Positions 58,642-64,000 of a DNA stretch of 64,000 nt are shown piece after piece. The notes under the pieces were generated by a model. The model did no database searches. It was not told the DNA's origin and was given only the letters and a program-made list of their open reading frames with translations. The stretch's first letter is position 1, and each line of letters opens with the position of its first letter. The stretch is from contig CALNHX010005861.1 in assembly GCA_940337035.1 (NCBI GenBank), forward strand, positions 35,726-99,725, written 5' to 3'. Made by a program: the position numbers and the translations under genes. This stretch comes from Agriotes lineatus (taxonomy: Eukaryota; Arthropoda; Insecta; Coleoptera; Elateridae).

Positions 58642-59847
58642 TATAATGGTCAACGCTACAAGCAAGTAGAAGGAGCGCCGATGGGTTCACCTTTGTCTCC
58701 CGTCATTGCGAATCTCTTCATGGAGGACTTCGAATCGAAAGCACTGGACAGCACCATTTACAAACCGAAACTTTGGCTTCGGTATGTCGATGATGTTTTT
58801 GCCATATGGGGTCATGGTAAGAATCGACTTGCTGATTTCCTTACCCATCTCAATAGCATCCATAATAAGATCCAGTTTACGATGGAATTGGAGAAGAACA
58901 ACCACCTTCCATTCCTAGACGTTCTCATCACCAAGAAGAATGGAAAATTGGGGCACACGGTTTATAGGAAGACCACGCACACCAATCGCTACCTAAATGC
59001 TAATTCACACCACCACCCTGCTCAACTACAATCAGTCCTGACAACACTGGTTTGTAGATCAAGAAGGATAGCCGACAAGGAGAATACAAGACAAGAATTA
59101 GCAACCCTTGCTCGAGTATTCGAACAAAATGGTTATGGCAGAGCAGCGATTAGGAAAGCGTTCCGACCACCGAAGACCAAAACGCAAGACGCAGAAGAGG
59201 AGAAACCTTGTGGCACGGCGTACCTGCCTTACATCCGAGGCACGACAGAGAAAATCGGAAGAATCCTTAGAAAATGTAACATCAGGACAACCTTTACCAC
59301 GGATAGAATAATCCAGTCCATACTAAGGAATCCTAAAGAGTACATCCCTTTGAAAAACCAAGGAGTCTACGAGATACCGTGTCGGGATTGCGATAGCAGC
59401 TACATAGGCCACACCAACCGGAGAATAAAAGCACGCAAGGAGGAACATCAAAATTATGTTAAGAAGATGGAACACACTTCATCGCTAGTGCATCATATAT
59501 GGGATACTTCGCACAAGATTGATTTCGACAACACCAAGAGCATTGCCAGCGTCGAACACAAAGACGCATGCATCATACGAGAAGCCATCGAAATCGTGAA
59601 ACGTCCGAATTGTATGAACACCCGCGACGACACAAGCCGATTACCTGCATCGTGGTTACCAACGTTACTACAAGCAACGGCCGGCCATTCTCTGCGAACA
59701 CCAGCCATCCGTTCTAGCAGTACAGCTCCCTCGATGCTAGTTGCCACAGTAATTGATAAACAACCTATTCAGTCAGCTGTACATCAAGTTGACAGTCCGT
59801 CGTGTTGCCGCATAACTAGAAGCCAAACCAGGACTATAAGGACTTGA
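58615..59847 (+). pseudogene. Penelope-type reverse transcriptase with GIY-YIG endonuclease, N-terminally truncated
   Basis: A 410-codon open frame. Codons 1-9 (MAFGVGRRF) are read from the inverted flank and are not native. From codon 10 the RT continues with QVEGAPMGSPLSPVIANLFM (about 17-36) and the catalytic LRYVDDVFAIW (YVDD at 57-60), then TMELEKNNHLPFLDVLI and the thumb region. A GIY-YIG endonuclease follows with GVYEIPCRDC at 250, SYIGHTNRRIKAR (YIG at 263-265) and EEH. The upstream RT motifs, including the first catalytic Asp, are absent, so the copy cannot be active although its frame is fully open. The combination RT plus C-terminal GIY-YIG is diagnostic for Penelope-like elements. 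Confidence 0.93.
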
Positions 59848-59880
59848 AAATGACGAATGTGATTTCGTCGAAACGTCGTC
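59840..59880 (+). ncRNA. Possible degenerate hammerhead ribozyme core
   Basis: Penelope-like elements are known to carry hammerhead ribozymes in their terminal repeats. Here ttgaaaa, the hairpin gacgaatgtgatttcgtc, and gaaac lie in the order CUGANGA, stem II, GAAA. Relative to the consensus, C3 reads T and G8 reads A; these two positions pair with each other in the active fold. The 3' inverted flank starts exactly at the GAAAC. Activity is unproven. Confidence 0.35.
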
Positions 59881-59968
59881 CAACCCCAAACGCCATTCAA
59901 GATGTTCTTCAACCAGTTGAAGAAATCTTCAAATTTATTAAGCGGTATGACACCCTGAAATGTTTACC

Positions 59969-59971
<3 letters not shown>

Positions 59972-60019
<48 letters not shown>
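59972..60019. repeat. (TA)n microsatellite, right flank of the Penelope-like element
   Basis: A TA run of about 46 bases contiguous with the right inverted flank. Confidence 0.95.
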
Positions 60020-60020
<1 letters not shown>

Positions 60021-60099
60021 CTTCTTTCTCCCCACGCTCGCTATCTGATCACTTTTTCACTTCATTTTTCACTCCTCTGAAATGGCAATGGTGAAAAAT

Positions 60100-60850
60100 C
60101 AAGACCTGTATCCATAAATCTGCAGAAGAATCTACCCAAAAAGTTAAATAACTCATAGAAAAGGAAAGAAAGGTGTTTCTTAAAGTACAAGAGCTCATCA
60201 TCAAAAGAGGAACTCAATAAATACACTGAATGCAGAAAAAGAGTAAACGCGAGAGAATACCAATAAAAACTGTCATTGAATACAGTTAACACGGCATAAA
60301 CAAAAAGCTCAGCGCAAAATGTGGAAAATGCTTAAAAATGTAAGGAACACGGTAATTGAATTTGTACACATTAGAAAACTCGCATTAGAAATATGGGAAA
60401 CATACTTTGAGGAACCTTATAGTAACAAAAAAATTATATAATTAGTGGAATGAGAAACAGGACAAAAAGAAGCAATTGAAGATCCTGAAATAACAGATGC
60501 AATCAGAAAATTAGAAACAAGAAATAACGCGAATAGACAATATACCCAATTAGCTTCTGAAATATGGTAGCAAACAACTAGTGCAAGAACTGAAAATTGT
60601 GGAGATAAAACGCTCTTAAGTACAACTATGAAACTGTACACAAGCATTTTAAAATTAAAACTTGTAGAATACATCACAAACAAAGATAAACAACAGGGAT
60701 TCCGGAAAAATAGATTAGCAACCGATGCAATGCTTTGTAATAAACCACATAAAAATTCATATAATTAAATACACCAGCATACACCTGCTTTATGAACCCA
60801 ACCAACGCTTTTGATACAATCCGATTAGGCAACATTATCCAGATACCTTT
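60100..60850 (+). pseudogene. Decayed RTE-like non-LTR reverse-transcriptase fragment
   Basis: Plus-strand readings with many stops and frameshifts keep the family order: KMWKMLKNVRNTV, then ETYFEEPYSN, EITDAIRKLETRNNAN, ASEIW, and the RT motif DKQQGFRKNRLATDAM. The catalytic FADD region is missing. Inactive relic. Confidence 0.65.
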
Positions 60851-62027
60851 GTTACGATCTTCTGGCGGATCTATTCGATCTTAAAGTCTACGCTAGTCAG
60901 TTCGTATTTCGTGCGCTGGAGCCACGTCTAGCTTCTTGGCTTTCCAGCTACCGAGTGTTTGTTCGCACGTTGCCTGGAAATTTTACAAGGTCAGTAGGAA
61001 GTTTGCTCAGAACTGCATTTAATTTCATTTTTGTATGCTATCGTGGACCTTTCTTCCCCCTTATAACAGTCAGTACCGAAAGGCCGATTTGGGCATTAAT
61101 TGCAGAAGTGGTCATTTCTTCCACATGCGGGATGCTTCAGGCGGTATAGGACTGTATAAGCATCGTCGTGGCTGATTTAACTCCTACTGTGTATGCTTTG
61201 AGAGCTCAGGAAGGACCCGACACGAAAGCCTATCTCCAGGTCTAGGTTTGCCTTTTATGTTACCATTGTAATTGTTGAGCGTTGGCTAAATTTTTGGAGG
61301 GAATTGCTTATTTAGTTTTTTTTTAATGACTGTGGTTGAAACTGCCCCACCTGTTGGTTGAAAGTGCCCCACCGGAGGGGCACATTCAACCATTTGCAAC
61401 GGTTTTTTTTATAATAATAAAAGATTTTTTTTTTAACATTTTTGTTAAATTATTTTGTGTCTAGGTTCGGTGCAAAGGTCTGTAATTTATTATACAGTGA
61501 TTTTTTTTTCAACATGTTACTGAAATTTTAAAATAAAATATTTTGTCAAAATTTTGAATGTGCCCCACTTTCCCCTACTATCTACTCTTTAACTATTCTG
61601 CTTAATTTTGTTTAATAACTTTTTTTAAATCGACAATGATAAGATACTATATTTATAGACAATGAAGAACTACGAAATCGTCGGAAGTAATACTATAAGT
61701 ACTTCGATATTATCGGGTTATATGTCGATAACTTATTGCTGACGCGGTCGGACTATTTAATCTGTTAAACTGACACGATTTGTTATTGTGCAGGAAGTTT
61801 GAGACGTATAACCTGTTCGAAGTACGCATTATATTCGATTTGATTAATTTTTGAGTAAATTTTAATATTAGGATAAAATAAATATTTTATTGGCAGTTCG
61901 ATTTGTTTGTATTAACCTAGCTCAAAGTCATCTCCATGAAAACAACATCAAGTTGACGAAAGTTATGTATTGCGTCGCCTAGTGAAGATACTCTAGTATA
62001 ATCGATTTTGTATAATCGAAATTATAC
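60851..62027. other. No recognisable gene
   Basis: A GC-richer block at about 60880-61250 has short unrecognised frames. A ggttgaaagtgccccacc and ggggcacattcaacc dyad lies at about 61360-61395. The rest is AT-rich. Confidence 0.45.
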
Positions 62028-62029
62028 TA

Positions 62030-62954
62030 TAGTCAAAATTATACCCATTCGGAGTCACGTGACTTTTGTCTGTCTCTGTTCAACTTTAGTAAAATAGATG
62101 AAATGGAAGAAATTTGAAAAAAAGGCATGTCGATTCATAAAATTAATTTTAAAAATTTGACGTTTCTAATCTGTCAGATTATATTTTTCGTGTAAGTTAT
62201 TGAGATAAGGGTAATATAACCTAAAATTGTCGAGCCGAAAACTGGAAATTAAAAGAAACCATCGGACATGCGGTATAACGAGCAGTCACAACAATTAATT
62301 TGAATATTATGCGTTTTTTTTATGAAGAGTACAATATTAATAATAGTAAATCAACAGTTTCACCCTCCAACGCTGTTCGCCGTGCTTCTCTTGCGTTAAA
62401 TATCTCGGAGAGCACAATTTACCGAAAATATGAGCTAGAAAATGAAGAATGCAAAAAACGGAAGTCGACGAAGCAGTCAAGAACTCCATCAGGGACACTA
62501 TATATAAAATGTATGTAGCTAAAGAATTTGTAACCATAAAAAATCTAAAAGATGCTTGGTTGAAGAATCTGGAGGAGATTTTTCACATTCAGTTTCTTCC
62601 CTAAATAGATTGTGCAAGGAAATAGGCTTCAAATGGCAATGTTCTATAACAGAATATGCATGCACAGAAATTGACTTAAAATTTGCTATATGCAGCAGGT
62701 TTTTAATGTAGCAGCTGACATATCTTTATTATATTTACATTTTACGACATGTTATGTTTTCTTTAACCTGTAAATTCAGTTTGATTTCATATAAGAGAAT
62801 AAACCCGTAGCAATCTTGTTTTAGAAATTGGCATATGTCAGGATAACCTACAAAACGGAATGTCATTTATTTCCCTAAAATTGCATTTTTAAGAATCGAC
62901 ATACGTAAAATTACTAGATTATCACGTGACTCCGAATGGGTATAAATTTGACTA
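62030..62954 (+). mobile_element. TA-flanked DNA transposon with truncated transposase
   Basis: Terminal inverted repeats of about 35 bp start TAGTCAAAATTATACCCATT and differ at one or two positions. TA dinucleotides (62028-62029, 62955-62956) flank them. 925 bp in total. The interior encodes only the N-terminal part of a mariner-type transposase (62300-62640), so it is non-autonomous. Confidence 0.8.
62300..62640 (+). pseudogene. Transposase N-terminal (helix-turn-helix) fragment
   Basis: The frame at 62300-62518 reads NAVRRASLALNISESTIYRK, a helix-turn-helix-like segment. With frameshifts it continues VDEAVKNSIRDTIYKMYV and SVSSLNRLCKEIGFKW, a pattern seen before the catalytic domain of IS630/mariner-type insect transposases. 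No DDE core. Confidence 0.6.
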
Positions 62955-63004
62955 TAGATAACTTAACTAAATCCAGCTTTCTGATTGGTAGAGATCGATA
63001 CGAA

Positions 63005-63615
63005 AAAAATCTGGTGTGATACACGCACACAACTTCCTTTTACAGTGATTTTGTAATTGGCTAAAAATTTGATATTAAATTTTTAAGCATTTGTAAACAA
63101 ATTTTAAAAATTACAAATTCTACAAAAATGGTGCAAAATAGAGCGTTAGGTAAAGAGACAATTTTTTTCTAGAATTTTAAGGTAAATTCAAAAATGTAAT
63201 AATATACCGGGTGTTCTATTTAAAATAGGAGTTAATAAAAAAATAGAAAAAAAAAACAAAATAAACCCATTTTAAAAGTATTCAACTGGAAAATCACTTA
63301 TCTCACATCAATATCCATTAAAAATGTAATAAAAATGACAAGTTTTAAAAAAATCGTTAGAGCCGTTTTTGAGAAAATCGAAAAAACTAAAAAATCACAA
63401 GAGTAAACACCTACTTTCGGGCTATGCGATTTCCTTCAAAAGCTTGCTGTCGCATCTACGTAGTACACACAACTTATATATGAAGTTTCAACCCCACACC
63501 TCTTTTAGTTTTTGAGATATTCTGTTCACAGACACACAGACAGACCAATAAAAAAATATATGTTTTTGGGTTCAGGGGTGAATCCAATACTTCCTTTATT
63601 GTAAAACGAAGTAAA
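63005..63615. repeat. Dispersed ~600-bp repeat (partner 8255-8870)
   Basis: A direct copy of 8255-8870 with small indels and a shorter acacagaca run. Non-coding. Confidence 0.75.
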
Positions 63616-63639
63616 AATAATCAACAGTACTTAATGTAT

Positions 63640-63785
63640 TAAGTGCATAGTGACTTGCCGATAATGCTGGTCAGATTGCACGACCGCTAAATTGTTTAGA
63701 AAATACGCCCGACAGCGAAGCCCGAGGGCGTATTTTCTAAACAATCCAGCATGAGTGCAATCTGGTCAGCATTATCGAAGCAAAG
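63640..63785. repeat. Palindrome with GCGAAG apex
   Basis: The outer stem pairs cgataatgctggtcagattg with caatctggtcagcattatcg exactly. The inner stem pairs attgtttagaaaatacgccc with its complement exactly. The apex is gacagcgaagcccgag. Non-coding. Confidence 0.9.
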
Positions 63786-64000
63786 AACTATGCACACAAT
63801 ATATTTCAGGTGACTATTGCTTGAATAGATTTAAAAAAACTAACAAATCATCATTTTAATGAGTAAGGTGGAGTATTACCGATAAGTTGTTATATAACAA
63901 TAATTATCGAAGCAAGCCATTTTTGATTAGTTGAAAGTTCAAAAAGCGAGTGCGATCATTGGTCACATGACATGGTTCGACAGATGTATGCAATAGTTAT

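Larger units (their letters stand above)
58537..59974 (+). mobile_element. 5'-truncated Penelope-like retroelement with perfect inverted flanks
   Basis: A 105-bp segment at 58537-58641 is the exact reverse complement of 59870-59974. Between them lies a Penelope-type ORF missing its 5' part. The right flank runs directly into a TA microsatellite (59972-60019), and the left lies 26 bp from another. The left arm is thus an inverted copy of the element's own 3' end, an arrangement known for these elements. Zero mismatches by eye indicate a recent insertion. Confidence 0.9.

Noticed and set aside
58687..59747. Several 67-84 codon frames overlapping the Penelope-type ORF
   Set aside because: Shadows in other frames of a clearly coding region.
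59844..60080. 78-codon frame after the Penelope-type ORF
   Set aside because: Runs through the inverted flank and a TA microsatellite.

Overview
This is a gene-poor, AT-rich eukaryotic window, most probably from an insect (a beetle is my best guess, low certainty). The signs are short GT-AG introns, an insect-style C2H2 zinc-finger gene, and a transposable-element set typical of insects: P/THAP, hAT, Tc1/mariner-type, Penelope-like, jockey/RTE-type non-LTR, BEL/Pao and a 5S-derived SINE. I see no bacterial, organellar or viral gene organisation. The non-coding majority is built of nested, mostly decayed mobile elements and palindromic repeats. Only two loci look like intact protein-coding genes: a zinc-finger gene at 35098-36375 and a four-exon tyrosine-recombinase-like gene at 53770-57195.

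Layout. 0-3 kb: a foldback element and a P-element relative inserted side by side, sharing three copies of one 8-bp target duplication. 3-9 kb: a 3.3-kb element with ~555-bp inverted arms (4811-8089) holds a decayed copy of a PIN/FEN1-like gene, itself split by a non-LTR fragment; an uninterrupted copy of its insertion site lies at 3030-3420. 9-14 kb: a hAT-like bounded block with nested repeats. 14-21 kb: palindromes, a GC-rich minisatellite and dispersed repeats. 21.5-24.1 kb: a mariner-type transposase relic and a clean non-autonomous hAT element with a perfect 8-bp duplication. 24.8-28.65 kb: about twenty palindromes in alternating orientation. 30-33.3 kb: two mariner-type elements, one with a 1.5-kb GC-rich insertion. 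35-36.4 kb: the zinc-finger gene. 37-46.5 kb: a 5S SINE, non-LTR, P/THAP9-like and BEL/Pao relics. 47-57.2 kb: a PIN/FEN1-like gene with a Cys-rich tail (minus strand, frameshifted) divergent from the tyrosine-recombinase-like gene (plus strand, intact). 58.5-60 kb: a 5'-truncated Penelope-like element with perfect 105-bp inverted flanks between TA microsatellites. 60-64 kb: non-LTR and mariner-type relics and a dispersed repeat shared with 8.3 kb.

The most interesting system is the PIN/FEN1-like family. One copy lies within the long inverted arms at 5-8 kb, so the gene appears to be carried by a mobile element. The other copy lies head-to-head with an intact recombinase-like gene that has zinc fingers and a C-terminal SANT-like domain. 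Whether the two genes form one element is a hypothesis. Coordinates of decayed elements are read by eye and are approximate unless tied to a target duplication or terminal repeat.
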